From contig NZ_JACSQW010000009.1 in NCBI RefSeq assembly GCF_014836425.1, forward strand, positions 1 to 64,000: a stretch of 64,000 bases of DNA, read 5' to 3'. Position numbers and translations under genes: made by a program. Below are positions 25,276 through 33,014 of the stretch, piece by piece (position 1 is the first letter of the stretch; each line of letters starts with the position of its first letter). This DNA comes from Limosilactobacillus avistercoris. GTDB lineage: Bacteria > Bacillota > Bacilli > Lactobacillales > Lactobacillaceae. The notes under the pieces are model-generated. The model worked only from the letters and a program-made list of their open reading frames with translations, was not told the DNA's origin and made no database searches.

Positions 25276-26163
25276 ATGGCAAATTCAGGACACGAACAGG
25301 CTGCTCGTGATGTGAGTGGGATTATTAATCAACGAATTTCAGAAAAGGTTTCCTTCTTACGTCAGGTTGAAGAAGCAGTCAAAGATCACCACGATAAAAA
25401 AATATATCAATTACTAGATACTCAACGTTACGCTAAAGAGATTGAACATCGTGAACAACAACCAAATAATCAAAGTGTAATGAGCTTGGTTGACGATATT
25501 ACTAATTATTTGAGTAATTTCTTGAGTGTTAATTTGATTAACTATTTAGGAAAAAAGTACCCATTCTTTTACTATGAAGAATATGAGACTGGACATTACC
25601 GGATCTATTTTGGTAATTGGTGGGATCGCCGCGAATTTGGGGAATTAGATGTCCTTAATGTTCGCTTCCTGTTTAATGATGATGAGTATGATAAATTAAA
25701 AAAGACATTTGAATTAGCACATAATAATAAGCGTTATAACAGTGATAAAATTGATAAAATCTCTGCAGAAAATGATCGGTTACAGGATTTGATTGATCAT
25801 CAACGTGAACGAGAAGAAAAGCGGGCTAAATTGCAAGAGCAATTAAAGGATGTTAGTTCACGTTCAGGGATTTGGGAAAGTAGTAAAAATAAAGAGAGTC
25901 GACAAAACCTGTTGGATGCTCTTCAAAAACTAGAGGATGAAGAGGAAGAAGCACGGACAGCTGCACAAACGATAAAGGATAATGAGCAAGTTGTTCTCTC
26001 ACTTTCAAAAGAAAATACAATTTTGAGCTATGAACAAAAGAGTATTTTAGATACTTTTAGTTCCTTTGAGGATTTTGAGTTAGCTAATCGGAATTTATAT
26101 GCTAATTATATTAAGAGTTTATCTGACGATGGGGAAAAGCAGGTGACAGATGATGAACAATAA
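25276..26163 (+). CDS. Unknown coiled-coil protein, first gene of a three-gene cluster
   Basis: I do not recognise this 295-residue soluble protein. The first 100 residues are mostly helical and polar. An aromatic-rich beta segment follows (Y-F-G-N-W-W-D-R-R-E-F at about 110-120). A long charged coiled coil covers about 155-245, rich in Glu, Lys, Gln and Arg. There is no signal peptide, membrane segment or Walker motif, so the SbcC-like annotations sometimes given to such coiled coils are not supported. GTGAGGAG precedes the ATG. It overlaps the next gene by 14 bases, so they are translated together. Confidence 0.7.
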   Translation: MANSGHEQAARDVSGIINQRISEKVSFLRQVEEAVKDHHDKKIYQLLDTQRYAKEIEHREQQPNNQSVMSLVDDITNYLSNFLSVNLINYLGKKYPFFYYEEYETGHYRIYFGNWWDRREFGELDVLNVRFLFNDDEYDKLKKTFELAHNNKRYNSDKIDKISAENDRLQDLIDHQREREEKRAKLQEQLKDVSSRSGIWESSKNKESRQNLLDALQKLEDEEEEARTAAQTIKDNEQVVLSLSKENTILSYEQKSILDTFSSFEDFELANRNLYANYIKSLSDDGEKQVTDDEQ

Positions 26164-27136
26164 TCGAATGTTGAATCAACCATCTGAACAATTAAATGCG
26201 TTAGCTCATTCATTTGAGCATGGGTTAGAAATTGGTCAACACTATGTCAAGTTGTTAAGCAAACTTGCACAAACTGATGATGCTCATGATCTTCTTGCTG
26301 CTACGGATGAATTGGTTAATTTAGACTTGGATGATGCATTTGTTAAGTTTCCTCAACACTATCAAGTTGCAGACTATTACTTGCTCTTGATGGGACGGCT
26401 ATTGGAAATGCATTCCAACGAAGAATTAAAGATTACGGAAGATCCTACTAGTCACCGGTTTTATGCGACAATTTCTTCGTTAGGTGAAAATGTCTTATTT
26501 CACTTTACTAAAGATGCAGAAGGAAATGCTGCTTTTACGGATGTAAATGATAATGAACCCCTTTTTTTCCTGAGCCTTGAACACCAAATGCTTCGTTTTA
26601 ACAATAAGGCATTGGTTAATTATTTTATTATTAAAGGATTGAAGAAGTATTCTGACCTTGATTTGCGTTCGGCAATCAAGCCACTATTACTTTTTGCTCA
26701 AGTTCTTCATGATGATTTAGACTTTGTAATTGATCGGGGGATCCTTGGGACAAATAATGAACAGCACTATGACTTGGCTAAGCCAGAATTATCATTAACA
26801 GTAATTGACCGACTATTTGTTGCTACGGCAGAAAATGATTATATGCTATTTAACTTGCCGAAAAACAATGGTGCTGAATTAAGGCTTGATCGGCAGGTAA
26901 ATCTTGAACTCTCATTTGATCCTGACGATTATAGTCAACAATGGTTCTTTGCCGTTCATGATCCTAATAACCAAGTTTCGTTCTTCGATTTGCTCCTTCA
27001 CTACCAGCTTATTCGTGATTGGTACTTAAGTAACCGTGATTCACTGGCTGTTAAGTCTGATCCACTGATGTTTGCTGATGATGAACGAGAAGAGCAGGAA
27101 GAATCAGTAACGACTGAGTCAACTGTTGAGGATTAG
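26150..27136 (+). CDS. Unknown protein, second gene of the cluster
   Basis: This 328-residue acidic, soluble protein has no motif I recognise. It is rich in Leu, Asp and Asn, with no membrane helices, no Cys and a very acidic C-terminal tail (EREEQEESV). The start overlaps the end of the upstream gene; AGGTGA lies just before two consecutive ATG codons (26150 and 26153). The third gene begins 15 bases after its stop. The three genes very likely form one operon and one functional unit. Confidence 0.68.
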   Translation: MMNNNRMLNQPSEQLNALAHSFEHGLEIGQHYVKLLSKLAQTDDAHDLLAATDELVNLDLDDAFVKFPQHYQVADYYLLLMGRLLEMHSNEELKITEDPTSHRFYATISSLGENVLFHFTKDAEGNAAFTDVNDNEPLFFLSLEHQMLRFNNKALVNYFIIKGLKKYSDLDLRSAIKPLLLFAQVLHDDLDFVIDRGILGTNNEQHYDLAKPELSLTVIDRLFVATAENDYMLFNLPKNNGAELRLDRQVNLELSFDPDDYSQQWFFAVHDPNNQVSFFDLLLHYQLIRDWYLSNRDSLAVKSDPLMFADDEREEQEESVTTESTVED

Positions 27137-27151
27137 CTTAAGGAGAAAGAA

Positions 27152-27679
27152 ATGATTAATTGGACAACATTATTGCATCAGGTAATTGATTTGGAGCTTG
27201 ATGTTGACGAAGCAAAGCAACTTGAAATTGGTCCCGAAGCGCGTAAGCAAACAATTCTTGTTGCTTTGGATGTTGAATTGGCAAAACTAGCAAATAGTGA
27301 TGGGTGGTTTGATGTGCTTGATCATCCAGCTGAAAACGTCCAAGGCTCGTTTGAACATTATTTAAAATCACTTGAATTATTTTTGCTTTTTAGTGCAAAA
27401 CAGCAATGGACTCATTTGATTGTAATGGATCAAAAACAGTGGGACTTAATTAACCGAACTGAGCCAACAAAAAAGCTTGCTGAACTTAACAAGCAATACT
27501 TAGCAATTAAACATTTTCTTAACGATGCTTATTATAATCATCGTCAAGAAAGCTTCCGTCATGCTTGGCACCTCCTAATAAAGTGGGGATTAGTTGATCT
27601 AGGATTTAGTAGTGAGGAGATCAGTACTAAATATAAAGAACTAATTAAGCAACAGCGGAATCGATGGGTTAAAGAATAG
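27152..27679 (+). CDS. Unknown protein, third gene of the cluster
   Basis: A 175-residue soluble protein, mainly helical, without a recognisable domain. AAGGAGA lies properly before the ATG, and a strong terminator follows the stop. Its tight spacing to the two unknown genes upstream indicates a shared role. The composition (Leu, Lys, Trp, His scattered) does not resemble a DNA-binding helix-turn-helix or an enzyme family known to me. Confidence 0.68.
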   Translation: MINWTTLLHQVIDLELDVDEAKQLEIGPEARKQTILVALDVELAKLANSDGWFDVLDHPAENVQGSFEHYLKSLELFLLFSAKQQWTHLIVMDQKQWDLINRTEPTKKLAELNKQYLAIKHFLNDAYYNHRQESFRHAWHLLIKWGLVDLGFSSEEISTKYKELIKQQRNRWVKE

Positions 27680-27680
27680 T

Positions 27681-27717
27681 AAAAAAGAGGACTAGCTTTT
27701 TGCTAGTCCTCTTTTGT
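27681..27717. terminator. Terminator after the unknown cluster
   Basis: AAAAGAGGACTAGC TTTTT GCTAGTCCTCTTTT is a perfect 14-bp hairpin with A and T runs on both sides, between convergent genes. Confidence 0.92.
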
Positions 27718-27731
27718 TGAATTGAAAACGA

Positions 27732-27875
27732 TCATGCTTTCCGACTATTATAACTATTGCGAGAAGCAACATGCTTTCCAGTCGCTTGGTCATCATCACT
27801 GTTTTTATTACCAAACATAATTTGACCAACAACTGAACCAATTAAAATTATGATAATAACAAAGAATGGTAACAT
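27732..27875 (-). CDS. Small single-pass membrane protein, 47 residues
   Basis: The minus strand encodes a 47-residue protein: one membrane helix at the N-terminus (MLPFFVIIIILIGSVVG) followed by a polar tail with DDD and several Ser, Asn, Arg and Lys. GAGGTGA stands about six bases before the ATG. It shares the terminator of the convergent unknown cluster. Function unknown; it has the architecture of small membrane regulators. Confidence 0.68.
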   Translation of the reverse strand: MLPFFVIIIILIGSVVGQIMFGNKNSDDDQATGKHVASRNSYNSRKA

Positions 27876-28345
27876 GATTAATCACCTCAAAAAGCATTCT
27901 CTATTTTTATTATTAGACTTTTTAATTATTTTGCAATTAATAAGTAATGAAAATGCTTAATCTTTATCAAATATTTAAAATATGTTCTTTAGTTAATAAA
28001 TATTATTAATTTTTTTACTTTATTTCTATAAAGTAGGTATTTTGTTCCATAACAAGACTGAATAATAAAATGCTATTTTCTTTTTAATTATCTTGTGATA
28101 CATATTTTGAGCTTAGTTTCCCAGCAAATTTTAACCAAAGTGAGAAGAGTTTTAATAAAGTATTATTATGGATATTTGTATTTAGTTGGATAAGTTAATC
28201 ATATGTAAATAAAAAATAATTTAATTAATATTAGTGAGTAAATCTTAAATTTAAATGGTCATTAGGAAAAACTTAGAAAATAAGAATTACTGTAATTTTA
28301 AAAAACACTAATTTTCCTTTAGTACAAAATCTATATGTAAAATAA
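27876..28345. other. AT-rich gene-free stretch
   Basis: About 470 bases, extremely rich in A and T, with no open frame of useful length and no clear ribosome-binding site. The part nearest 27876 must hold the promoter of the 47-residue gene. I see no stable hairpins other than the tRNA terminator at its end. The base composition differs clearly from the neighbours and may mark an old insertion or a nucleoid-protein binding region. Confidence 0.5.
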
Positions 28346-28373
28346 AAAAAGAGCCCAATATAATAGGCTCTTT
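28346..28373 (-). terminator. Terminator of tRNA-Arg
   Basis: On the minus strand AAAGAGCC pairs with GGCTCTTT, followed by a run of T. It lies 12 bases after the tRNA 3' end. Confidence 0.88.
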
Positions 28374-28385
28374 GTACACTTTTGA

Positions 28386-28459
28386 TGAAACGAGAGGGAC
28401 TTGAACCCTCAACCCTCGGTTTAGAAGACCGATGCTCTATCCAGTTGAGCTACCGTTTC
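28386..28459 (-). tRNA. tRNA-Arg (anticodon TCT)
   Basis: The minus-strand sequence folds as a tRNA: acceptor GAAACGG with TCGTTTC, D-arm starting GCTC, anticodon stem TCGGT/ACCGA with loop CTTCTAA (anticodon TCT at 28425-28423), and T-arm GAGGGTTCAAGTCCCTC. The discriminator is A and CCA is not encoded. It reads the rare AGA and AGG codons. Confidence 0.95.
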
Positions 28460-28470
28460 AGACAGACTTA

Positions 28471-28500
28471 AGTATATAATTTCGTTACCCAAATTGTCAA
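28471..28500 (-). promoter_or_regulatory. Promoter of tRNA-Arg
   Basis: On the minus strand TTGACA (28500-28495) and TATACT (28476-28471) are 18 bp apart, directly upstream of the tRNA. Confidence 0.7.
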
Positions 28501-28550
28501 TACAATTTGACAAGATATTGCTTTTTTTATAAAATTATTGTTTTTATAGT

Positions 28551-28579
28551 TTGACGGGGATGGATTCTGAACCTATACT
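28551..28579 (+). promoter_or_regulatory. Promoter of the TetR gene
   Basis: TTGACG (28551-28556) and TATACT (28574-28579) are 17 bp apart, about 60 bases before the start codon. Confidence 0.75.
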
Positions 28580-28641
28580 TTAAATTAGTAGAAGTACGAA
28601 AGCGAGGGGAACTTAAGCTGAAATCGAAGGGATGATGATTT

Positions 28642-29286
28642 ATGGTAGGTAATAAGACGGATCCACGTGTAGTGAAGACTCGTAATAGTCTTCGCAAAGC
28701 GTTAGTTTATCTGATGCGAAGAGAAAAGTTAGAAGACATCAGCGTTCAAAAAATTACTGAAACCGCCAACATCACCCGAGGAACTTTCTACCTTCACTAT
28801 AAAGATAAGAAGGATTTCATTAATTCGGCAATCAATGAACTTCTTGATGAATTCTTTGATCAAGTGATGGTAGAGAGTGAGGACCTTAGTTTTACTAAAG
28901 GGCAACCGGTGAAGGTATTCTCACTCCAGAAGGCGTTTCAGTACATTGAAAGTGAAGCTGATATTTTTGATGTATTACTGAACAATAAGAGAAATGACTT
29001 CTTTTACGAACAACTTTATGATCGCTTATCCGATCAGTTATCAAAGTATTATGCTGCGGTAGCTGAACCAGACAAACAATCAGAAGTTCCACTAAATTTG
29101 CAGATCTCCTTCATTGATTCGGCACTTCTTGGATTGATAAGTCATTGGCTGAAAGACGGAATGATTTATACATCACGTTACATGACACAAAGCGTTGGGA
29201 AGATGCTCGAACGGCTAGATTCTAATAATGTCCTTTTGCTTAACTTCTTTAGCCACGAAACTGAGTCGGCATTACAGGATATTTAA
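28642..29286 (+). CDS. TetR/AcrR family transcriptional regulator
   Basis: The 214-residue protein has an N-terminal TetR helix-turn-helix (about 12-58) with the typical ITETANITRGTFYLHYKDK recognition part and the F-Y-x-H-Y signature. The C-terminal half is the ligand-binding and dimerisation domain, of the TetR_C_7 type often seen in Firmicutes. Its regulon is not evident: neighbours are a tRNA on one side and rplU on the other. Perfect palindromes just downstream (29309-29324) have the size of a TetR operator but do not overlap its own promoter. AAGGGATGA precedes the ATG. Confidence 0.9.
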   Translation: MVGNKTDPRVVKTRNSLRKALVYLMRREKLEDISVQKITETANITRGTFYLHYKDKKDFINSAINELLDEFFDQVMVESEDLSFTKGQPVKVFSLQKAFQYIESEADIFDVLLNNKRNDFFYEQLYDRLSDQLSKYYAAVAEPDKQSEVPLNLQISFIDSALLGLISHWLKDGMIYTSRYMTQSVGKMLERLDSNNVLLLNFFSHETESALQDI

Positions 29287-29302
29287 CGAATCTAAATTGT
29301 GG

Positions 29303-29349
29303 GAGGAAAACTAGCTTGCTAGTTCGTTTTTCGAAGCGAAACTAGCCTC
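29303..29349. repeat. Overlapping palindromes behind the TetR gene
   Basis: AACTAGC (29309-29315) and GCTAGTT (29318-29324) form a 16-bp perfect palindrome. The second arm can instead pair with GAAACTAGC (29338-29346), and GAGG (29303) with CCTC (29346-29349). The three copies of the half-site give two mutually exclusive hairpins, so this could be an operator pair or a switching RNA. Confidence 0.5.
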
Positions 29350-29364
29350 TGGGAACCCCCGCAA

Positions 29365-29416
29365 GCACAAAGAGGGCTCTAGCGTTCGGGTTTACCGAAT
29401 ACTAGAGCCCTTTGTG
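29365..29416 (+). terminator. Very strong hairpin after the TetR gene
   Basis: GGGCTCTAG pairs perfectly with CTAGAGCCC, extended outside by CACAAAG/CTTTGTG and inside by TTCGG/CCGAA. There is no T-run, so it may act as a transcription or exonuclease barrier and not as a classical terminator. Confidence 0.6.
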
Positions 29417-29489
29417 TACTGCGTGCAACCATGTATGGGGAATAATTTAACAGTCATTTTTCTTTTTTGTGCCATTAGTGAAGTTATGG

Positions 29490-29518
29490 TTGACTAACGA
29501 AGTAATCTTTGATATTAT
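29490..29518 (+). promoter_or_regulatory. Promoter of rplU
   Basis: TTGACT (29490-29495) and TATTAT (29513-29518) with a 17-bp spacer, just upstream of the L21 leader. Confidence 0.8.
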
Positions 29519-29539
29519 GCAAATGTTGTATTTGTGACC

Positions 29540-29612
29540 CAACAACTACAACCGCACGCTGCCAAGTTTAAAGCAGTACGCTGCTTGGTTCGGCGAGTCT
29601 TAGAATTAAGGA
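29540..29612 (+). ncRNA. Ribosomal protein L21 leader
   Basis: The leader has CCAAG...TTGG enclosing a GCAG TACG CTGC hairpin and a GGTTCGGC end. This matches the L21 leader motif known upstream of rplU in Firmicutes, thought to bind L21 for autoregulation. The call is from position and stem pattern. Confidence 0.75.
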
Positions 29613-29625
29613 GGTGCACAAATTT

Positions 29626-29934
29626 ATGTACGCAATTATCGTAACTGGCGGTAAGCAATACAAGGTAGAAGAAGGTTCATCTATCTACGTTGAAAAGCTT
29701 GATGCTAAGGAAGGTGACAAGGTTACTTTTGATCAAGTAATTTTTGTCGGTGGCGACAGCACTAAGATTGGTACTCCATTAGTTGATGGTGCATCAGTTG
29801 AAGGAACTGTTGACAAGCAAGGTAAGGAAAAGAAGGTTGTTACTTTCAAGTACAAGCCTAAGAAGCACACCCACACTAAGCAAGGTCACCGTCAACCATA
29901 CACTAAGGTTACTGTTAACAAGATCAATGCTTAA
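29626..29934 (+). CDS. rplU: 50S ribosomal protein L21
   Basis: L21 is a 102-residue 23S rRNA-binding protein, beginning [17 protein letters not shown] and ending with the conserved GHRQPYTKV region. The frame begins earlier at a GTG (29614), but that abuts the AAGGAGG sequence, so ATG 29626 is used as in other L21 proteins. It is the first gene of the conserved rplU-prp-rpmA operon. Confidence 0.97.
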   Translation: MYAIIVTGGKQYKVEEGSSIYVEKLDAKEGDKVTFDQVIFVGGDSTKIGTPLVDGASVEGTVDKQGKEKKVVTFKYKPKKHTHTKQGHRQPYTKVTVNKINA

Positions 29935-29948
29935 TGCGGAGGTAAGTA

Positions 29949-30275
29949 ATGATTCGGGTATCATTTAATTTTAATTCGGATCACCAAATTACCGCTTTTC
30001 AGATGAAGGGGCATGCTGATGCTGGTCCATATGGCCAGGATATCGTTTGTGCAGCCGCATCTGCTTTATCAATATCCACTATTAATGCTTTAGAAAGAGT
30101 GGCAAAGACTCCTGCAGCAGTTGATAGTGATGATAATAATGGTGGCTTTCTCAAAGTTACTGATATTAGCTTGGCTCATGATGCTCAAGTTATTATGCAA
30201 ACATTCTTTAATGGAATGTGTGATATTACGGAAAGTTACCCTCGAAACATTGAGGTTAAAATGTTTGAAAATTAA
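29949..30275 (+). CDS. prp: Ribosomal-processing cysteine protease Prp
   Basis: Prp (YsxB) removes the N-terminal extension of L27 in Firmicutes that carry one. The 108-residue protein shows the conserved catalytic His in MKGHADAGPYGQD and catalytic Cys in DIVCAAASALS. It lies between rplU and rpmA, and L27 next door has the matching cleavage motif. GCGGAGG precedes the ATG. Confidence 0.95.
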   Translation: MIRVSFNFNSDHQITAFQMKGHADAGPYGQDIVCAAASALSISTINALERVAKTPAAVDSDDNNGGFLKVTDISLAHDAQVIMQTFFNGMCDITESYPRNIEVKMFEN

Positions 30276-30300
30276 AATTATTTGCTGGAGGTGAACAATT

Positions 30301-30582
30301 ATGATTATGGATTTGCAATTCTTCTCTCACCACAAGGGGGGTGGTTCCACTGCTAACGGTCGGAACTCAGCTGGTCGTCGTCTTGGTACTAAGGCTGCTG
30401 ATGGTTCAATCGTAACGGCTGGATCAATCATCTACCGTCAACGTGGTACTCACATCAACCCAGGTGAAAACGTTGGTCGTGGTGGTGACGATACTCTTTA
30501 CGCTAAGATTGCTGGTCGTGTTAAGTTTGAACGTCTCGGCCGTGACAAGCGGAAGGTTTCTGTTTACCCAATTGCCGAATAA
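30301..30582 (+). CDS. rpmA: 50S ribosomal protein L27 (precursor with Prp site)
   Basis: L27 reaches the peptidyl-transferase centre with its N-terminus. The 93-residue precursor starts with MIMDLQFF, the extension that Prp cuts after FF, leaving [13 protein letters not shown] as mature end. The remainder is the standard L27 sequence. GGAGGTGA stands seven bases before ATG 30301. A terminator follows the stop. Confidence 0.97.
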   Translation: MIMDLQFFSHHKGGGSTANGRNSAGRRLGTKAADGSIVTAGSIIYRQRGTHINPGENVGRGGDDTLYAKIAGRVKFERLGRDKRKVSVYPIAE

Positions 30583-30584
30583 CT

Positions 30585-30620
30585 AAAAAAGGACTGAGCT
30601 TTAATGGTTCAGTCTTTTTT
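30585..30620 (+). terminator. rpmA terminator
   Basis: AAAAAAGGACTGA pairs with TTCAGTCTTTTTT around a ten-base loop. Confidence 0.9.
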
Positions 30621-30654
30621 AGTTTAAAATTAATTAATTACTGTCCAAAATGCA

Positions 30655-30660
30655 TATAAT
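30655..30660 (+). promoter_or_regulatory. Probable -10 of yqhT
   Basis: A consensus TATAAT lies 33 bases before the yqhT start. A -35 box was not clear. Confidence 0.45.
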
Positions 30661-30692
30661 AAAATCAAGACTAACATAGGAGATTAAAATCA

Positions 30693-31769
30693 ATGACAAG
30701 AATTAGTAGGTTACAAAAGAAATTCAAACGATTGGCCATTGATGCTTTCTTGGTGACTGACCAAAAGAATATTTATTATTTAACGGGATTTAACCTTCTT
30801 CAGGGAGATGGTTGTTTACTGATTACTCCCCAAAATGCGATTATAATTACTGATGATCGTTACCAACTTGCTTTAGAAGAATTTGAATCTGATGAGGTTG
30901 TTGCAACGATTAGTCGTGATTATTATGGTTCCGTTAATAAAATTTGTGAAGGCCTTAATTTAACGGTTCTTGGTTTTGAAGATTCAATTTCTTATCAACT
31001 TTTTGACGTTTTCGACGAATTGATGACTTCTGATATTGTACCATTTCATCACTTGATCGAACGCATGCGTTTAATTAAGGACAGTACTGAAATTGCTAAA
31101 TTGCGAGCAGCGGCTGAACTTCAATCAGCTGGGTTTGAATACGTCTTATCAATCGTTCATCCTGGTATCTCTGAACGTGAACTGGCAATTAAACTGGATT
31201 ACTGGATGAAAATGCATGGCGCATCTTCTGCCTCATTTCCGACAATTGTTGCTAGTGGTGCTAATTCAGCAAAGCCCCATGCTACTGCTTCAGATAAATT
31301 AATCATGGACGGCGATGTAGTTACACTAGACTTTGGTTATTACCTTGATGGTTATACCGCTGATATGACGAGAACTTTTGCGGTTGGTTCTATTGATTCT
31401 GAACTTCGTGACGTTTACCAGATCGTTAATGAAGCCCGTGAATTAGTAATAGTAAAGGCAAAAGTGGGAGCTCACGGTAACAAGCTTGATGCCGCGGGTC
31501 GTTCACTAATTGAAGAAGCTGGTTATGGTGATGAATTTAACCACGGGATGGGACATGGTATTGGCTTAGCCGTTCATGAACTTCCGGCAACTTACGCCCC
31601 AGGGGCAACAAATGTTACCTTAAAGAATAACGAGGTAATTACAGTTGAACCGGGAATTTATATTCCTGAAATTGGCGGAGTCCGAATTGAGGATGATATT
31701 GTCGTGACCCATGGGGGTGCTGAAGTAATTACGACTGCGCCGACAGAATTGATTATTGTTAAGGACTAA
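30693..31769 (+). CDS. yqhT: M24 family metallopeptidase (Xaa-Pro peptidase, YqhT-like)
   Basis: The 358-residue protein has a creatinase-type N-terminal domain and the pita-bread catalytic domain. The metal ligands are visible: Asp in TLDFGYY and TADMTRTF, His in GHGIGLAVHE, Glu in VEPGIY, and Glu in VRIEDD. It removes the N-terminal residue before proline or splits Xaa-Pro dipeptides. In B. subtilis yqhT lies near yqhY and nusB, as here, but the efp and accBC genes found there are absent. It ends four bases before the next gene. Confidence 0.92.
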   Translation: MTRISRLQKKFKRLAIDAFLVTDQKNIYYLTGFNLLQGDGCLLITPQNAIIITDDRYQLALEEFESDEVVATISRDYYGSVNKICEGLNLTVLGFEDSISYQLFDVFDELMTSDIVPFHHLIERMRLIKDSTEIAKLRAAAELQSAGFEYVLSIVHPGISERELAIKLDYWMKMHGASSASFPTIVASGANSAKPHATASDKLIMDGDVVTLDFGYYLDGYTADMTRTFAVGSIDSELRDVYQIVNEARELVIVKAKVGAHGNKLDAAGRSLIEEAGYGDEFNHGMGHGIGLAVHELPATYAPGATNVTLKNNEVITVEPGIYIPEIGGVRIEDDIVVTHGGAEVITTAPTELIIVKD

Positions 31770-31772
31770 TAA

Positions 31773-32453
31773 ATGGATAAACTAAATCAACTTTATTCTC
31801 GTATTGAAACTCAGGGAATACAGAAAATTAGTGCTCACTGTGAACAGGTTGACCTTAATTTACAAATGTTAAAGACTGATACCCGGCGAGGATTAACCTT
31901 ACTTGTGCACTTGCCAGCTCATGTTACCAGAAACATTAACTTTATCTTAAACGATCTTAAACAACTAGAGCCATTTCAGTATTATTATGCGGTGGATACT
32001 ATTCATATTACTGTGATGGATATTCGGCGTGCAGTTCCGGAACTTTGTTTAAGTAAAGAAGAATTAGTTAACTATCAACAAGTTATCCGAGAAACAGTTA
32101 ATAATGTTGGCACTATTAACTGGCATTTAGCTGGATTAATTTGTAGTCCAGGAGCAATCCTTGTTAAGGGCTTTTATTCTTCAGAATTGGAACAGCTTCG
32201 TAACGCTTTGAGAAAAAATCTTCTCAAAAATGGGTTGATTTTAGATGAACGGTACGAAACGTTTTCTGGTCATGCAACAGTAGTGAGATTTAATAAAAAA
32301 CTTACTCATCCGCAAGCACTCTTAAATGAGGTTAATGATTTTCGTAATATCGAATTTGGTGACTTCCAAACTAGTAAGGTTGATTTGGTAATTCATGATT
32401 GGTACAATCGTCATTCACAATTGATAGAGCGTTTCTCGCTTAAAACTAGCTAA
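31773..32453 (+). CDS. 2H phosphoesterase-like protein (LigT/CPDase fold)
   Basis: The 226-residue protein contains two H-x-T motifs about 90 residues apart: HITVMD (about 94) and GHATVVRF (about 170). This spacing is typical of the 2H phosphoesterase superfamily, which includes RNA 2',3'-cyclic phosphodiesterases and ligases. The surrounding alpha-beta pattern fits. The substrate could be RNA ends or a cyclic nucleotide; nothing in the sequence decides. It begins four bases after yqhT and is likely cotranscribed with it. Confidence 0.72.
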   Translation: MDKLNQLYSRIETQGIQKISAHCEQVDLNLQMLKTDTRRGLTLLVHLPAHVTRNINFILNDLKQLEPFQYYYAVDTIHITVMDIRRAVPELCLSKEELVNYQQVIRETVNNVGTINWHLAGLICSPGAILVKGFYSSELEQLRNALRKNLLKNGLILDERYETFSGHATVVRFNKKLTHPQALLNEVNDFRNIEFGDFQTSKVDLVIHDWYNRHSQLIERFSLKTS

Positions 32454-32576
32454 TGGGATTGTTGCTTTTTTCTATTAGATAGTGCAAAATAATAATGAGA
32501 TACTTCGATAAAGAACGGGATTACTAACTTAATTTAGTAGTCAGATTTCTGAAATACTACAAATGGAGGACTTACA

Positions 32577-33014
32577 ATGGCAGAAGATTCAAAGATCATC
32601 TTAAGCAGTGAAGATCAATCTCTTGGTACGATTGAAGTAGCACCTCGTGTTATTGAAATTATTGCTGGGGTTGCTGCAAGTGAAATTGACGGTGTTTCAA
32701 AGATGTATGGCTCGCTCTCCAATAGTTTTGGTGAATTATTAGGACGGTCTGATCAGCGTCGTGGTGTTAAGTTATCAAACCAGAATGATAATTTAATTAT
32801 TGATATTGATGTTTATATCGATTACGGTGTATCTGTACCTAAGCTTGCTGCAAAGATTCAAGATCGGGTTAAGCAACAAGTAATCTTGATGACTGATTTG
32901 AATGTTAGTGAGGTTAACATTCACGTCAGAGGAATTGTTCAAAAGAAGGAAGAACAAACGGTTGATCCAGACGATATTTTTGGTGAACATGATGATAAGG
33001 CTGGTGAAAAGTAA
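32577..33014 (+). CDS. yqhY: Asp23/Gls24 family protein (YqhY)
   Basis: A 145-residue protein of the Asp23 (alkaline shock) family, with the conserved core GTIEVAPRVIEIIAGVAASEIDGV and the later VNIHVRGIV strand. The B. subtilis counterpart has been linked to fatty acid synthesis control next to acc genes. The C-terminal tail is acidic. Its stop codon overlaps the nusB start (TAATG). The window holds a second family member (YloU). Confidence 0.92.
   Translation: MAEDSKIILSSEDQSLGTIEVAPRVIEIIAGVAASEIDGVSKMYGSLSNSFGELLGRSDQRRGVKLSNQNDNLIIDIDVYIDYGVSVPKLAAKIQDRVKQQVILMTDLNVSEVNIHVRGIVQKKEEQTVDPDDIFGEHDDKAGEK

Noticed and set aside
25276-26163. SbcC or SMC-type ATPase
   Set aside because: It has a coiled coil but no Walker A, Walker B or signature motif.
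28642-29286. TetR regulator as controller of the MATE transporter
   Set aside because: The genes are 27 kb apart, and the palindromes near each share no half-site.
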